This document shows positions 31,938-43,359 of a stretch of 64,000 nt of DNA, piece after piece. The notes under the pieces were generated by a model. That model was given only the letters and a program-made list of their open reading frames with translations. It did no database searches and was not told the DNA's origin. Position 1 is the stretch's first letter, and each line of letters starts with the position of its first letter. The stretch is from positions 671,317 to 735,316 of the forward strand of contig NZ_JH921517.1 in the NCBI RefSeq assembly GCF_000299035.1. Reading direction: 5' to 3'. The position numbers and the translations under genes were made by a program. The stretch comes from Bacillus bingmayongensis (GTDB lineage: Bacteria > Bacillota > Bacilli > Bacillales > Bacillaceae_G).

Positions 31938-31960
31938 GTAAAATAAAGAGGTGCGAATAG

Positions 31961-33661
31961 ATGAAACAAAGTATGGTATTTAGTCCTACATTACGTGAAG
32001 TGCCAGCAGATGCTGAGATTAAAAGTCATCAATTGCTACTTCGTGCAGGATTTATGCGTCAAAATGCTTCTGGTATTTATAGCTTTTTACCACTTGGGCT
32101 AAAGGTGTTGCATAAAGTGGAGCGTATTGTTCGAGAAGAAATGGAGCGTGCAGGGGCTGTAGAATTATTAATGCCAGCATTACAAGCGGCTGAATTATGG
32201 CAAGAATCAGGTCGCTGGTATTCTTACGGTTCTGAATTAATGCGTATGAAAGATCGTAACGATCGTGAGTTTGCATTAGGAGCAACGCATGAAGAAGTTA
32301 TTACTGATCTTGTCCGTGATGAGATTAAGTCTTACAAAAAATTGCCTTTAACACTATATCAAATTCAAACAAAATTCCGTGATGAGCAACGACCACGTTT
32401 TGGTTTATTACGTGGAAGAGAGTTTTTAATGAAAGATGCCTATTCTTTCCATGCAACACAAGAAAGTTTAGATGAAGTTTATAGCCGTTTATATCAAGCC
32501 TATTCTAATATCTTTGCTCGTTGTGGTTTGAATTTCCGTGCGGTTATTGCTGATTCTGGAGCAATGGGTGGTAAAGATACACATGAATTTATGGCGTTAT
32601 CTGATGTAGGGGAAGATACAATTGCGTACTCTGATACATCTGATTATGCAGCGAATATTGAAATGGCTCCTGTTGTTGCTTCTTATACAAAGAGCGATGA
32701 AGCAGAAAAAGCACTTGAAAAAGTAGCAACGCCAGACCAAAAGGCAATTGAAGAAGTATCTGCATTTTTAAACATTGAAGCAGCTAATTGTATTAAATCT
32801 ATGGTATTTAAAGTAGATGAGAAATTTGTTGTTGTACTTGTTCGTGGAGACCACGAAGTAAATGATGTAAAAGTGAAGAACGTATATGGTGCTTCAGTTG
32901 TTGAGCTTGCTTCACATGAAGAGGTAAGAAGTCTATTAAATTGTGAAGTAGGTTCTTTAGGTCCAATTGGTGTAACAGGTGATGTTGAAGTAATCGCTGA
33001 CCATGCTGTAGCAGCAATTGTAAATGGTTGCTGTGGTGCAAATGAAGAAGGATTCCATTATGTAAATGTAAATCCAGAGCGTGACTTCAAAGTAAGTCAA
33101 TATACAGATTTACGTTTCATTCAAGAAGGAGATCAATCTCCAGATGGAAATGGGACAATTCGTTTTGCTCGTGGTATCGAAGTTGGACATGTATTTAAAT
33201 TAGGTACACGTTATAGCGAAGCAATGAATGCAACGTTCTTAGACGAGAATGGAAAAACGAAGCCACTTATCATGGGATGCTACGGCATTGGGGTATCTCG
33301 TACAGTTGCAGCAATTGCAGAGCAATTTAACGATGAGAATGGTCTAGTTTGGCCAAAAGCTGTTGCGCCATTCCATGTACATGTAATTCCAGTAAATATG
33401 AAATCTGACGCACAGCGCGAAGTGGGCGAAACGATCTACAATTCATTACAAGAACAAGGTTATGAAGTATTGTTAGATGATCGTGCAGAACGTGCAGGTG
33501 TTAAATTTGCTGATGCAGACTTATTCGGTCTTCCAGTTCGAGTAACAGTGGGGAAAAAAGCTGATGAAGGCATCGTTGAAGTAAAAGTCCGTGCTACAAA
33601 TGAATCTACAGAAGTAAAAGTAGAAGAACTTCATGCATACATTGCTAATATTTTAAAATAA
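31961..33661 (+). CDS. proS: Prolyl-tRNA synthetase
   Basis: Bacterial-type ProRS, 566 residues. Class II motif 1 lies in the first 80 residues, motif 2 is [21 protein letters not shown] (in part) around residue 140, and motif 3 is [13 protein letters not shown] near residue 440. Between motifs 2 and 3 lies the ~160-residue editing insertion that removes mischarged alanine. A C-terminal anticodon domain follows. AAAGAGGTG precedes the ATG. I see no T-box upstream. Confidence 0.98.
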   Translation: MKQSMVFSPTLREVPADAEIKSHQLLLRAGFMRQNASGIYSFLPLGLKVLHKVERIVREEMERAGAVELLMPALQAAELWQESGRWYSYGSELMRMKDRNDREFALGATHEEVITDLVRDEIKSYKKLPLTLYQIQTKFRDEQRPRFGLLRGREFLMKDAYSFHATQESLDEVYSRLYQAYSNIFARCGLNFRAVIADSGAMGGKDTHEFMALSDVGEDTIAYSDTSDYAANIEMAPVVASYTKSDEAEKALEKVATPDQKAIEEVSAFLNIEAANCIKSMVFKVDEKFVVVLVRGDHEVNDVKVKNVYGASVVELASHEEVRSLLNCEVGSLGPIGVTGDVEVIADHAVAAIVNGCCGANEEGFHYVNVNPERDFKVSQYTDLRFIQEGDQSPDGNGTIRFARGIEVGHVFKLGTRYSEAMNATFLDENGKTKPLIMGCYGIGVSRTVAAIAEQFNDENGLVWPKAVAPFHVHVIPVNMKSDAQREVGETIYNSLQEQGYEVLLDDRAERAGVKFADADLFGLPVRVTVGKKADEGIVEVKVRATNESTEVKVEELHAYIANILK

Positions 33662-33665
33662 GAAG

Positions 33666-33698
33666 AGGTACCTCCAGGTGAGGTACCTTCTCTTTCTT
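33666..33698 (+). terminator. Terminator after proS
   Basis: A 9-bp stem (33666-33674 with 33680-33688) with a 5-base loop is followed by a pyrimidine-rich TCTCTTTCTTT tail. Confidence 0.7.
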
Positions 33699-33738
33699 TG
33701 TAGAGTAAGCTTTTTAGTAAAGAAGTAAGAAACCTTCT

Positions 33739-33767
33739 TTGCCGAACGGAACATTTCAATTTATAAT
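33739..33767 (+). promoter_or_regulatory. Sigma-A promoter of polC
   Basis: TTGCCG (33739-33744), 17 bases and a perfect TATAAT (33762-33767). The start point would lie about 15 bases before the polC ATG, so the leader is very short. Confidence 0.7.
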
Positions 33768-33789
33768 AGCAAATGGAAGGAGGTTGCTT

Positions 33790-36700
33790 ATGTCGTTAAC
33801 AAATGAACAACAAGAGCGATTTCAAATTTTGCTCCAGCAGTTGCAAATGCCTGAAGACCTTATAAATCAATATTTACAAGGTGGTGGCATACAAAGACTA
33901 GTTGTCGATAAAGCAAATAAAAGTTGGCATTTTGATTTACAAGTACCACGTATTTTACCAATAGAATTATATGAATTGCTTGAAACACAGCTTAAGCAGT
34001 CATTTTCGCATATTGCAAAAACGTCATTTGCACTAGAAACAGAGAATAAACAATTTACGGAAGAAGAGGTCAAGGCATATTGGCCACTTTGTACAGAGCG
34101 AATTACTTTTTCGCCTATGTTTGCGTATTTAAAAAAGCAACTTCCTCATGTAAACGGAGTGAAGTTGTTACTTGATGTGAATAATGAATTAGAATCTACA
34201 GCATTAAAGAAAAATCTTGCGAAGCCAGTCGGTGATCAATATGAAGTTTTCGGATTTCCACGTTTCCAGCTGGAAACAAATATAAAGCAAAACGAAGAGG
34301 AAGTTCAAAAATTTCGGGAACAAACACAGCAAGAGGATCGTCAGCGTGTTATACAAGCTATGGAAGAGATGGCTAAGAAGCAAGCCGAAGAAAGCGACAT
34401 TGTACACGAAGGGCCGATTGTGCTCGGGTATCTTATTAAGCCTGATGAAGAAATCACACCGATGCGAGAAATTCAAGATGAAGAAAGGCGAAAAACCGTC
34501 CAGGGTTATGTCTTCCATGTGGAAACAAAAGAACTCCGTAGTGGACGTACGTTATTAACTTTAAAAATAACGGACTATACGGATTCCATTATGATTAAGA
34601 TGTTCTCGCGTGATAAAGAGGACCTTCCGCTTCTGCAATCATTGAAAAAAGGAATGTGGGTAAAAGCGCGAGGTTCAGTTCAAAATGATACGTTTGTCCG
34701 TGATTTAGTCATGATTGCGAACGATATTAATGAAATAACAGGACCTTCTCGTAAAGATAAAGCACCTGAAGGAGAAAAACGAGTAGAGCTACATTTGCAT
34801 ACACCAATGAGTCAAATGGATGCTGTTACATCAGTATCTAATCTCGTTGCACAAGCTGGAAAATGGGGACATGAAGCGATTGCGGTTACAGACCATGCAG
34901 TTGCACAGTCTTTCCCAGAAGCGTATTCTGCTGGTAAAAAAGCAGGTGTAAAAGTCATTTACGGTGTAGAAGCCAACTTAGTAAATGACGGTGTTCCTAT
35001 TGCTTACAATGAAGAACATCGACTACTTGCAGATGAAACATATGTTGTTTTTGACGTCGAAACGACAGGGTTATCGGCTGTATATGATACGGTTATCGAA
35101 TTAGCAGCAGTAAAAGTCAAAGGTGGCGAAATTATTGATCGCTTTGAATCGTTTGCGAACCCGCATCAACCGTTATCAGCGACGATTATTGAGTTGACAG
35201 GTATTACAGATGATATGTTGACGGATGCACCAGAGGTAGACGAAGTATTTAAAAGGTTTGAGAAATGGATTGGCGACCATACATTGGTTGCCCATAATGC
35301 AAGCTTTGATATGGGATTCTTAAATGTTGGATTTAAGAAATGTGGATTAGACAAGCCGAAAAATCCAGTTATTGATACATTGGAGTTAGCTAGATTCTTA
35401 TTCCCAGAGATGAAGAACCACCGCTTAAATACGATGTGTAAAAAGCTCGACATTGAATTAACACAACATCACCGTGCAATTTATGATACAGAAGCAACGG
35501 GATATTTACTTGTGAAAATGTTAAAAGATGTGATTGAAAAAGGTTTTGAATATCACGATCAATTAAATGACAGCATGGGACAAGGAGATGCGTATAAACG
35601 TGGACGTCCAAGTCATACGACACTACTTGCAACATCAGATGTTGGTTTGAAAAATTTATATAAGCTTGTTTCATATTCTCATTTGAATTATTTTTACCGT
35701 GTACCACGGGTACCACGTTCTTTATTAAAAAAGTATCGCGAAGGTATATTAGTTGGTACAGCTTGTGATAAAGGTGAAGTATTTGAAGCGATGATGCAAA
35801 AGGCCCCTGAAGAGGTAGAAGAGATTGCGCAGTTCTATGATTACATTGAGGTTATGCCTCCAGAAGTGTTGCGTCATTTAGTGGAGCTTGAACTTGTGCG
35901 AGATGAAGGACAACTAAAAACGATCATTTCTAATTTAGTAAAATTAGGTGAAACGTTAGACAAACCTGTTGTTGCTACAGGGAATGTACATTATCTGAAT
36001 CCAGAAGATGCAATGTATCGCAAAATTTTAGTAAGTTCACAAGGCGGGGCGAATCCATTAAATCGTCATTCATTACCGCCCGTATATTTCCGGACAACAG
36101 ATGAAATGCTAGATTGCTTCTCGTTCTTAGGAGAAGAGAAGGCGAAAGAAATTGTTGTGACAAATACACAAAAGATCGCATCATTGATTGGTGACGTTCA
36201 TCCAGTAAAAGATGACCTATACACACCGAAAATTGAAGGTGCAGACGATGAAACGCGTGACATGAGTTACAAAATGGCACGTAGCATTTATGGAGAAGAA
36301 CTACCAGAAATCGTAGAAGCCCGTTTGGAAAAAGAATTAAAAAGTATTATTGGACATGGATTTGCCGTTATTTATTTGATTTCGCATAAGCTCGTGAAAA
36401 AATCATTAGTAGATGGCTATCTTGTAGGTTCGCGTGGATCGGTAGGGTCATCATTTGTTGCGACAATGATGGAGATTACGGAAGTAAACCCATTACCACC
36501 ACATTATGTATGTCCAAAGTGTAAGCAGTCAGAGTTCTTTAATGATGGTTCTGTAGGTTCTGGTTTTGATTTACCGGATAAAGATTGTCCAACATGTAAC
36601 ACTCCATATGTAAAAGATGGACATGATATTCCGTTTGAAACGTTCCTTGGTTTTAAAGGAGATAAGGTACCGGATATCGATTTGAATTTCTCTGGAGAAT

Positions 36701-38091
36701 ACCAACCACGTGCTCATAACTATACGAAAGTGCTGTTCGGTGAGGACTATGTATATCGCGCTGGAACAATCGGTACAGTTGCAGAGAAAACAGCTTACGG
36801 TTATGTAAAAGGTTATGCGTCTGACCATAATTTAACCATTCGAAATGCTGAGGTTGATCGTCTTGTTGCTGGTTGTACAGGTGTAAAACGTACAACGGGG
36901 CAGCATCCAGGTGGTATTATCGTTGTGCCAGACTACATGGATATTTTTGATTTTTCACCAATTCAATTCCCTGCCGATTCAGTAGGCGCGGAGTGGAGAA
37001 CGACACACTTTGATTTTCATTCTATTCATGATAATTTGTTGAAACTAGATATACTAGGGCACGATGATCCAACCGTTATTCGTATGCTACAAGATTTAAG
37101 CGGCGTAGATCCGAAAACAATACCGACAGATGATCCAGAAGTAATGAAAATCTTCTCTGGTCCAGAATCATTAGGTGTAACAGAAGAACAAATTAATTGT
37201 AAAACAGGTACACTCGGTATTCCAGAGTTTGGAACGAAATTCGTAAGACAGATGTTAGAAGAAACAAAGCCAACGACATTCTCAGAGCTTGTCCAAATTT
37301 CTGGACTATCCCATGGTACAGACGTATGGCTTGGTAATGCTAACGAACTGATTTATAACGGTACATGTACACTAAGCGAAGTTATCGGTTGTCGTGATGA
37401 TATTATGGTCTACCTGATTTATCAAGGATTGGATCCATCCTTAGCGTTTAAAATCATGGAATCGGTGCGTAAAGGTAAAGGTGTACCGGAAGAGTGGGAA
37501 GAGGAAATGCGTAATAACAATGTACCTGGTTGGTATATTGATTCTTGTAAAAAGATTAAGTACATGTTCCCTAAGGCCCATGCGGCTGCTTATGTACTTA
37601 TGGCTGTGCGTATCGCTTATTTCAAAGTGCATTTTGCACTCTTATTCTACGCAGCATACTTTACAGTACGTGCAGATGATTTTGATGTAGATGCGATGGT
37701 GAAAGGCTCAGCATCAATTCGTGCAAGAGTTGATGAAATTGCGCAAAAAGGATTGGATGCTTCTCCGAAAGAGAAAAGTTTACTCACAGTGTTAGAAATG
37801 ACACTTGAAATGTGTGAGCGTGGTTACTCATTCCAAAAGGTTGATTTATATCGTTCACATGCAACTGACTTTATTATTGATGGAGATACGTTAATCCCTC
37901 CATTTAATGCAATACCTGGTCTTGGTACAAATGCCGCATTAAGTATTGTGGCGGCACGCGAAAACGGCGAGTTTTTATCGAAGGAAGACTTGCAGCAGCG
38001 CAGTAAGATTTCTAAAACAATTATTGAGTATTTAGATAGTCAAGGTTGTTTAGGCGACTTGCCAGATCAAAACCAATTGTCGCTGTTCTAG
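33790..38091 (+). CDS. polC: DNA polymerase III alpha subunit, PolC type
   Basis: Main replicative polymerase of low-GC Gram-positives, 1433 residues. Domains in order: N-terminal region, an OB fold (about 235-320), a PHP domain (begins [15 protein letters not shown] about residue 334) split by a DEDD 3'-5' exonuclease ([12 protein letters not shown] about residue 417), then the polymerase core with a zinc-binding CPKCKQ...CPTC module and catalytic aspartates in [12 protein letters not shown] near residue 960. The ATG at 33790 follows GAAGGAGG. It is a single-gene transcript with its own promoter. Confidence 0.98.
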   Translation: MSLTNEQQERFQILLQQLQMPEDLINQYLQGGGIQRLVVDKANKSWHFDLQVPRILPIELYELLETQLKQSFSHIAKTSFALETENKQFTEEEVKAYWPLCTERITFSPMFAYLKKQLPHVNGVKLLLDVNNELESTALKKNLAKPVGDQYEVFGFPRFQLETNIKQNEEEVQKFREQTQQEDRQRVIQAMEEMAKKQAEESDIVHEGPIVLGYLIKPDEEITPMREIQDEERRKTVQGYVFHVETKELRSGRTLLTLKITDYTDSIMIKMFSRDKEDLPLLQSLKKGMWVKARGSVQNDTFVRDLVMIANDINEITGPSRKDKAPEGEKRVELHLHTPMSQMDAVTSVSNLVAQAGKWGHEAIAVTDHAVAQSFPEAYSAGKKAGVKVIYGVEANLVNDGVPIAYNEEHRLLADETYVVFDVETTGLSAVYDTVIELAAVKVKGGEIIDRFESFANPHQPLSATIIELTGITDDMLTDAPEVDEVFKRFEKWIGDHTLVAHNASFDMGFLNVGFKKCGLDKPKNPVIDTLELARFLFPEMKNHRLNTMCKKLDIELTQHHRAIYDTEATGYLLVKMLKDVIEKGFEYHDQLNDSMGQGDAYKRGRPSHTTLLATSDVGLKNLYKLVSYSHLNYFYRVPRVPRSLLKKYREGILVGTACDKGEVFEAMMQKAPEEVEEIAQFYDYIEVMPPEVLRHLVELELVRDEGQLKTIISNLVKLGETLDKPVVATGNVHYLNPEDAMYRKILVSSQGGANPLNRHSLPPVYFRTTDEMLDCFSFLGEEKAKEIVVTNTQKIASLIGDVHPVKDDLYTPKIEGADDETRDMSYKMARSIYGEELPEIVEARLEKELKSIIGHGFAVIYLISHKLVKKSLVDGYLVGSRGSVGSSFVATMMEITEVNPLPPHYVCPKCKQSEFFNDGSVGSGFDLPDKDCPTCNTPYVKDGHDIPFETFLGFKGDKVPDIDLNFSGEYQPRAHNYTKVLFGEDYVYRAGTIGTVAEKTAYGYVKGYASDHNLTIRNAEVDRLVAGCTGVKRTTGQHPGGIIVVPDYMDIFDFSPIQFPADSVGAEWRTTHFDFHSIHDNLLKLDILGHDDPTVIRMLQDLSGVDPKTIPTDDPEVMKIFSGPESLGVTEEQINCKTGTLGIPEFGTKFVRQMLEETKPTTFSELVQISGLSHGTDVWLGNANELIYNGTCTLSEVIGCRDDIMVYLIYQGLDPSLAFKIMESVRKGKGVPEEWEEEMRNNNVPGWYIDSCKKIKYMFPKAHAAAYVLMAVRIAYFKVHFALLFYAAYFTVRADDFDVDAMVKGSASIRARVDEIAQKGLDASPKEKSLLTVLEMTLEMCERGYSFQKVDLYRSHATDFIIDGDTLIPPFNAIPGLGTNAALSIVAARENGEFLSKEDLQQRSKISKTIIEYLDSQGCLGDLPDQNQLSLF

Positions 38092-38106
38092 AGGTAGGAA
38101 AAGTCT

Positions 38107-38135
38107 TTGCAAATCGCTATTTGCTATGTTATACT
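38107..38135 (+). promoter_or_regulatory. Sigma-A promoter of the rimP-nusA-infB operon
   Basis: TTGCAA (38107-38112), 17 bases and TATACT (38130-38135), starting 15 bases after the polC stop. The leader to rimP is nearly 290 bases long, unusually long for this region. Confidence 0.8.
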
Positions 38136-38169
38136 ATTAACCGAGATAACCATGTCATGTATATTTTGC

Positions 38170-38198
38170 AAAAAAAAGAGTGGGGAAACCCACTCTTT
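38170..38198 (-). terminator. Intrinsic terminator facing the minus strand
   Basis: A perfect 10-bp stem (38175-38184 with 38189-38198) has a GAAA loop. On the + strand an A8 run lies before it and no T run after it. Read on the minus strand, the stem is followed by T8 and looks like a textbook terminator. No minus-strand gene is visible nearby, so it may stop antisense transcription, or be a leader hairpin on the + strand. Confidence 0.5.
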
Positions 38199-38309
38199 CG
38201 TGTTACTATCTATGTTTTATCTACGTATGTAGGTGAGACATTTCTGTCCTATATACATATTTTGTTACAAGTTTTACTTCTTAAATTTGGTAATACTAAG
38301 ACAGATATT

Positions 38310-38336
38310 CCCTGCTTAACGGCAGGGGCTTTTGTT
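38310..38336 (+). terminator. Weak leader terminator before rimP-nusA
   Basis: A 6-bp stem (CCCTGC 38310-38315 with GCAGGG 38322-38327) is followed by GCTTTTGTT, an interrupted T tract. Weak terminators of this kind depend on NusA. In B. subtilis NusA is reported to limit its own operon by termination in the leader; the same is inferred here from position and form. Confidence 0.6.
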
Positions 38337-38424
38337 AGCTAACAAGAAAGAATAAGATAGGTCGTTATAAATGAGGCGGATCTTTTCTTTCAAATGGTAC
38401 ATGGCGGCAGGAAGGAGGCTGTTT

Positions 38425-38895
38425 ATGGATAAGAAAGTCACAGAAGTTGTTGAAGCACTTGCGCAGCCGATTGTTGAAGAGTTAAATCTTGAACTTGTAG
38501 ATGTAGAATATGTGAAAGAAGGAAAAGACTGGTTCCTACGCGTATTCATCGATTCTGAAACAGGAGTAGACATTGAAGAATGCGGTGCGGTAAGTGAACG
38601 TTTAAGCGAAGCTTTAGATAAAGAGGATCCAATTCCTCATCTTTACTTTTTGGATGTATCATCTCCTGGAGCAGAACGCCCATTAAAGAAAGAAAAAGAC
38701 TTCCAGCAAGCGGTAGGAAAGCAAGTGGCAATTAAAACATATGAGCCGATTGATGGTGAAAAGATGTTTGAAGGAAAGCTACTTTCCTATGATGGTACAA
38801 CAATTACACTACTATTAACAATTAAAACACGTAAAAAAGAAATCCAAATTCCAATGGACAAAGTTGCGAATGCGCGACTTGCTGTTACGTTTTAG
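38425..38895 (+). CDS. rimP: Ribosome maturation factor RimP
   Basis: 30S assembly factor (YlxS), 156 residues. The N-terminal alpha-beta domain ([32 protein letters not shown]-like stretch) and C-terminal SH3-like barrel are typical. ATG 38425 follows GAAGGAGG; an upstream open frame from 38371 lacks a ribosome site. It heads the rimP-nusA-ylxR-ylxQ-infB-ylxP-rbfA operon. Confidence 0.97.
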   Translation: MDKKVTEVVEALAQPIVEELNLELVDVEYVKEGKDWFLRVFIDSETGVDIEECGAVSERLSEALDKEDPIPHLYFLDVSSPGAERPLKKEKDFQQAVGKQVAIKTYEPIDGEKMFEGKLLSYDGTTITLLLTIKTRKKEIQIPMDKVANARLAVTF

Positions 38896-38912
38896 TAAGA
38901 AGGGGGATCTTC

Positions 38913-40013
38913 ATGAGCACTGAGTTGTTAGATGCTTTGCTCGTATTAGAATCAGAAAAAGGTATTAGCAAAGATATTATTATTGATGCGATTGAAGCAG
39001 CTTTAATCTCTGCTTATAAACGCAATTTTAACCAAGCACAAAACGTTCGTGTTAGCTTTAACCCAGAGGTGGGAACAATTCAAGTTTTAGCACGTAAAGA
39101 CGTTGTTGATAATGTGTTTGATCCACGTCTTGAAATTTCTGTAGAAGAAGCAAGACATATCAATCCAAACTATCAAGATGGTGATGTACTTGAAATTGAA
39201 GTAACACCAAAAGATTTTGGACGTATTGCAGCACAAACTGCAAAACAAGTTGTGACACAACGTGTACGTGAAGCAGAACGAGGTGTCATTTATTCAGAAT
39301 TTAGTGACCGTGAAGAAGATATTATGGTTGGTATTGTACAACGTCAAGATGCGCGTTTTATTTATGTAAGCTTAGGAAAAGTAGAAGCACTACTACCAGT
39401 AAGTGAGCAAATGCCAAACGAACAATACAAACCACATGATCGCATTCGCGTGTTCATCACAAAAGTAGAAAAAACGACAAAAGGACCACAAATTTACGTA
39501 TCACGTACACATCCAGGTCTTTTAAAACGTTTATTTGAAATTGAAGTGCCAGAGATTTATGATGGAACGGTAGAGATTCGTTCTGTTGCACGCGAAGCAG
39601 GAGACCGCTCCAAAATTTCTGTATATGCAGAGAATATTGATGTTGATCCAGTAGGTTCTTGCGTAGGTCCAAAAGGACAACGTGTACAACGCATCGTAGA
39701 TGAACTAAAAGGTGAAAAAATTGATATTGTTCGCTGGTCAAATGATCCAGTTGAATATGTAGCAAATGCTTTAAGTCCATCACAAGTTGTAAAAGTACTT
39801 GTGAATGAAGAGGAAAAAGCAACAACTGTTGTTGTTCCAGACCACCAACTTTCATTAGCAATTGGTAAACGCGGGCAAAATGCACGTCTTGCAGCGAAAT
39901 TAACGGGCTGGAAAATTGATATTAAAAGCGAGTCTGATGCGAAGCAACTTGGCATTGTAACAGAAGAAGACAACATGATCGCATTCGATTCAGTTGAAGA
40001 CGAAATCGAATAG
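38913..40013 (+). CDS. nusA: Transcription termination/antitermination factor NusA
   Basis: RNA polymerase-binding factor that modulates pausing and intrinsic termination, 366 residues. The N-terminal polymerase-binding domain is followed by an S1 domain (about 135-200) and two KH domains (GSCVGPKGQRVQRI and SLAIGKRGQNARLAAKLTGW). It lacks the acidic C-terminal repeats of E. coli NusA, as expected for Bacillus. AGGGGG precedes the ATG. Confidence 0.98.
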   Translation: MSTELLDALLVLESEKGISKDIIIDAIEAALISAYKRNFNQAQNVRVSFNPEVGTIQVLARKDVVDNVFDPRLEISVEEARHINPNYQDGDVLEIEVTPKDFGRIAAQTAKQVVTQRVREAERGVIYSEFSDREEDIMVGIVQRQDARFIYVSLGKVEALLPVSEQMPNEQYKPHDRIRVFITKVEKTTKGPQIYVSRTHPGLLKRLFEIEVPEIYDGTVEIRSVAREAGDRSKISVYAENIDVDPVGSCVGPKGQRVQRIVDELKGEKIDIVRWSNDPVEYVANALSPSQVVKVLVNEEEKATTVVVPDHQLSLAIGKRGQNARLAAKLTGWKIDIKSESDAKQLGIVTEEDNMIAFDSVEDEIE

Positions 40014-40024
40014 AGGTGATGATT

Positions 40025-40297
40025 GTGAGCAATCGAAAAGTTCCGTTACGAAAATGTATTGCAACACAAGAAATGAAATCCAAACGCGAGCTCGTTCGCA
40101 TTGTTCGTTCCAAAGAGGGCGAAGTGTCCATTGATTTAACTGGAAAGAAATCAGGACGTGGTGCATATTTGTCGAAAGACAAGGAATGCATCATCCAAGC
40201 GCAGAAGAAAAACATTTTGGAACATCATCTAAAAGCGAAAGTCGACAGTTCCCTTTATGAAGAGCTTCTCGAGCTTGTTGAGAAGGAGTCGAAATAA
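40025..40297 (+). CDS. ylxR: RNase P modulator YlxR (RnpM)
   Basis: A 90-residue basic protein of the YlxR family (RKCIATQEMKSKRELVRIV, GRGAYLSKDKECI). Members bind RNA, and the B. subtilis protein has been reported to modulate RNase P. I chose GTG 40025, which follows GAGGTGAT at good spacing; upstream ATG 40019 overlaps that site. The stop is directly followed by the GTG of ylxQ. Confidence 0.93.
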   Translation: MSNRKVPLRKCIATQEMKSKRELVRIVRSKEGEVSIDLTGKKSGRGAYLSKDKECIIQAQKKNILEHHLKAKVDSSLYEELLELVEKESK

Positions 40298-40609
40298 GTG
40301 TCCGATTGGAAATCGTTTTTAGGACTAGCAAACCGTGCTCGAAAAATAATTTCGGGTGAAGAACTCGTTTTAAAGGAAGTACGAAGTGGCAAAGCAAAGC
40401 TTGTATTGCTTTCTGAAGATGCGTCAGCGAACACTACAAAGCGCATTACAGATAAAACCACGTACTACAACATACCAATGAGAAAAGTCGAAAATCGACA
40501 ACAATTAGGGCATGCGATTGGGAGAGACGAGCGAGTCGTTGTAGCTGTGTTAGATGAGGGCTTTGCGAAAAAGCTGCGTAGCATGCTCGATACAACTTAC
40601 CGGGGGTGA
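40298..40609 (+). CDS. ylxQ: L7Ae-family RNA-binding protein YlxQ
   Basis: A 103-residue protein of the L7Ae/L30e fold that binds kink-turn RNA ([29 protein letters not shown]). It starts with GTG immediately after ylxR. Its exact RNA target is unknown; conservation between nusA and infB suggests a role in transcription-translation or ribosome assembly. Confidence 0.93.
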   Translation: MSDWKSFLGLANRARKIISGEELVLKEVRSGKAKLVLLSEDASANTTKRITDKTTYYNIPMRKVENRQQLGHAIGRDERVVVAVLDEGFAKKLRSMLDTTYRG

Positions 40610-40613
40610 AGGT

Positions 40614-42680
40614 ATGAGTAAAATTCGAGTGTATGAATATGCAAAGAAACACAATATCTCAAGTAAAGATATTATTACAAAACTAAAAGAAATGAATATC
40701 GAGGTTTCGAATCATATGACAATGTTAGACGATGAAGTAGTAAACAAATTAGATAATCAATATAATACTGGAGCAGAAAAACCTTCTGTTGCAGATGAGT
40801 TTGAAGTAGAAGAAAAAGTTGTTCGCAGTAAAAAGAACAGCAATAAGAAGAAGAAAAAAGGCAAAGGAAATGAAGACAGACGTCAAGAAAACTTTGCTGG
40901 AAGACAACAAACACAAGTTGTAGAAACACCAGATAAAATTACTTTCTCTGGCACTCTTACAGTAAGTGAACTTGCAAAAAAACTAGGGAAAGAGCCATCT
41001 GAACTTATTAAAAAGCTCTTCATGCTAGGTATTATGGCGACAATTAACCAAGATTTAGACAAAGACACAATTGAGTTACTTGCGAGTGATTACGGTATTG
41101 AGGTAGAAGAAGAAGTAATTGTAAGTGAAACTGAGTTTGAAACATTCATCGATGAGCAAGACGATGAAGAAAACTTAAAAGAGCGTCCAGCTGTTGTTAC
41201 AATTATGGGACACGTTGACCATGGTAAAACAACATTACTTGATTCTATCCGTAATTCAAAAGTAACTGCTGGCGAAGCTGGTGGAATTACTCAGCATATT
41301 GGTGCATACCAAGTTGAAGTAAATGATAAGAAAATTACATTCTTAGATACACCTGGTCACGCAGCATTTACAACAATGCGTGCTCGTGGTGCACAAGTAA
41401 CAGATATTACAATTCTTGTTGTTGCAGCAGATGATGGTGTTATGCCACAAACTGTTGAAGCGATTAACCACGCAAAAGCAGCAGGAGTACCAATTATCGT
41501 TGCTGTGAATAAAATGGATAAACCATCTGCAAATCCAGATCGTGTAATGCAAGAATTAACAGAATACGAATTAGTTCCAGAAGCTTGGGGCGGTGACACA
41601 ATCTTCGTACCAATCGCAGCAATTAAAGGTGAAGGAATTGACAACTTATTAGAAATGATTCTTCTTGTAAGTGAAGTGGAAGAATATAAAGCAAATCCAA
41701 ACCGTTATGCAACTGGTACTGTAATTGAAGCACAGCTTGATAAAGGTAAAGGAACAATTGCAACATTACTTGTACAAAATGGTACACTTCGAGTGGGAGA
41801 TCCAATTGTTGTTGGAACATCATTCGGACGTGTTCGTGCAATGGTAAGTGATATTGGTCGTCGTGTGAAAGTTGCTGGTCCATCTACTCCTGTTGAGATT
41901 ACAGGTTTAAATGAAGTACCACAAGCGGGCGATCGTTTTATGGCATTTGCTGATGAGAAGAAAGCGCGTCAAATTGGTGAATCACGTGCACAACAAGCAT
42001 TGCTTGCACAGCGCGGTGAAAAATCTAAATTAAGCCTAGAAGATTTATTCCAACAAATCCAAGAAGGCGATGTGAAAGAAATTAACCTAATTGTGAAAGC
42101 AGACGTACAAGGTTCTGTAGAAGCAATGGCAGCATCACTTCGTAAAATTGATGTTGAAGGTGTAAAAGTAAAAATCATCCATACAGGCGTAGGGGCAATT
42201 ACAGAATCTGATATTATTTTAGCTTCTGCATCTAATGCAATTGTAATCGGATTTAACGTACGCCCTGATGTAAATGCGAAGCGTACAGCTGAGCTAGAAA
42301 ATGTTGATATTCGCTTACACCGTATTATTTACAAAGTAATCGAAGAGATTGAAGCAGCAATGCAAGGTATGCTTGATCCTGAGTTTGAAGAAAAAGTAAT
42401 TGGTCAAGCGGAAGTTCGTCAAACGTTCAAAGTAACAAAAGTTGGAACAATCGCAGGTTGTTACGTAACAGATGGTAAAATCACACGTGATAGCGGCGTG
42501 CGTATCATCCGTGATGGTGTAGTAATTTACGAAGGACAACTTGATACGTTAAAGCGTTTCAAAGACGACGTAAAAGAAGTTGCACAAAACTATGAGTGTG
42601 GTATTACAATTGAAAGATACAATGATCTTAAAGAAGGAGACATCATTGAGGCGTACATTATGGAAGAAGTGAAGCGATGA
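40614..42680 (+). CDS. infB: Translation initiation factor IF-2
   Basis: GTPase that brings initiator tRNA to the 30S subunit, 688 residues. A short N-terminal helical domain ([20 protein letters not shown]) and a lysine-rich linker precede the G domain, with G1 GHVDHGKTT at about residues 199-207, DTPGH and NKMDK. C-terminal domains II, III and the tRNA-binding domain IV follow. ATG 40614 follows GGGGGTGAAGG. Its end overlaps ylxP by 4 bases (ATGA). Confidence 0.98.
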   Translation: MSKIRVYEYAKKHNISSKDIITKLKEMNIEVSNHMTMLDDEVVNKLDNQYNTGAEKPSVADEFEVEEKVVRSKKNSNKKKKKGKGNEDRRQENFAGRQQTQVVETPDKITFSGTLTVSELAKKLGKEPSELIKKLFMLGIMATINQDLDKDTIELLASDYGIEVEEEVIVSETEFETFIDEQDDEENLKERPAVVTIMGHVDHGKTTLLDSIRNSKVTAGEAGGITQHIGAYQVEVNDKKITFLDTPGHAAFTTMRARGAQVTDITILVVAADDGVMPQTVEAINHAKAAGVPIIVAVNKMDKPSANPDRVMQELTEYELVPEAWGGDTIFVPIAAIKGEGIDNLLEMILLVSEVEEYKANPNRYATGTVIEAQLDKGKGTIATLLVQNGTLRVGDPIVVGTSFGRVRAMVSDIGRRVKVAGPSTPVEITGLNEVPQAGDRFMAFADEKKARQIGESRAQQALLAQRGEKSKLSLEDLFQQIQEGDVKEINLIVKADVQGSVEAMAASLRKIDVEGVKVKIIHTGVGAITESDIILASASNAIVIGFNVRPDVNAKRTAELENVDIRLHRIIYKVIEEIEAAMQGMLDPEFEEKVIGQAEVRQTFKVTKVGTIAGCYVTDGKITRDSGVRIIRDGVVIYEGQLDTLKRFKDDVKEVAQNYECGITIERYNDLKEGDIIEAYIMEEVKR

Positions 42681-42958
42681 TTATCGCTTCACTCTCATTC
42701 GAGTGTATGATTTATGATGTACATTCTTTAAAAGAGAAACGAGCAATTTTACAGCGTGTGCTAACTCGTGTGAAACAACGTTATAATGTAGCTGTTTCCG
42801 AAGTAGGACATCAAGATGTATGGCAACGTACAGAAATTGCAATTGTTTCCGTATCCTCAAATCGTGTTGTCTGCGAAAAAGAAATGAATCGTGTACTTGA
42901 GTACATCGATTCATTTCCTGAAATTGAACGTACGATAACACAATTGGAATGGTATTGA
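42677..42958 (+). CDS. ylxP: DUF503 protein YlxP
   Basis: A 93-residue protein of the YlxP/DUF503 family ([28 protein letters not shown]), whose start overlaps the infB stop. The family is linked to ribosome assembly by its fixed place between infB and rbfA; its biochemical role is not established. Confidence 0.94.
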   Translation: MIIASLSFECMIYDVHSLKEKRAILQRVLTRVKQRYNVAVSEVGHQDVWQRTEIAIVSVSSNRVVCEKEMNRVLEYIDSFPEIERTITQLEWY

Positions 42959-42973
42959 ATGAGGTGAATAGTT

Positions 42974-43330
42974 ATGAAATTACGTGCAAACCGTGTGGGC
43001 GAGCAAATGAAAAAAGAATTAGGCGACATCATTAGTCGTAAAATTAAAGACCCACGTGTTGGATTTGTTACAGTAACAGATGTACAAGTGAGTGGAGATT
43101 TACAAATTGCCAAAGTATATATTTCTGTTTTAGGAGACGAAGAACAGAAAGAGAATACATTAAAGGGCTTAGCGAAGGCAAAAGGCTTTATTCGTTCAGA
43201 AATTGGCCAACGTATTCGTCTTCGTAAAACACCGGAGATTTCTTTTGAATTTGATGAATCTATCGGATATGGTCATCGAATTGATACACTTTTACATGAA
43301 ATTAATAAAGACGGTAAACGTGAAGAATAA
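42974..43330 (+). CDS. rbfA: Ribosome-binding factor A
   Basis: Cold-shock 30S maturation factor with a KH-like fold, 118 residues. Typical motifs are [29 protein letters not shown] and [23 protein letters not shown] precedes the ATG. It is the last gene of the nusA operon, closed by a strong terminator. Confidence 0.97.
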   Translation: MKLRANRVGEQMKKELGDIISRKIKDPRVGFVTVTDVQVSGDLQIAKVYISVLGDEEQKENTLKGLAKAKGFIRSEIGQRIRLRKTPEISFEFDESIGYGHRIDTLLHEINKDGKREE

Positions 43331-43359
43331 TGGATAGACATTTGTCTATCCATTTTTTA
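43329..43359 (+). terminator. Terminator after rbfA
   Basis: A perfect 11-bp stem (43329-43339 with 43344-43354), a 4-base loop and T6, overlapping the rbfA stop codon. Confidence 0.9.

Noticed and set aside
31810-31960. T-box riboswitch before proS
   Set aside because: No specifier loop or T-box core sequence is present; the structure is better explained by the bcr1-like element.
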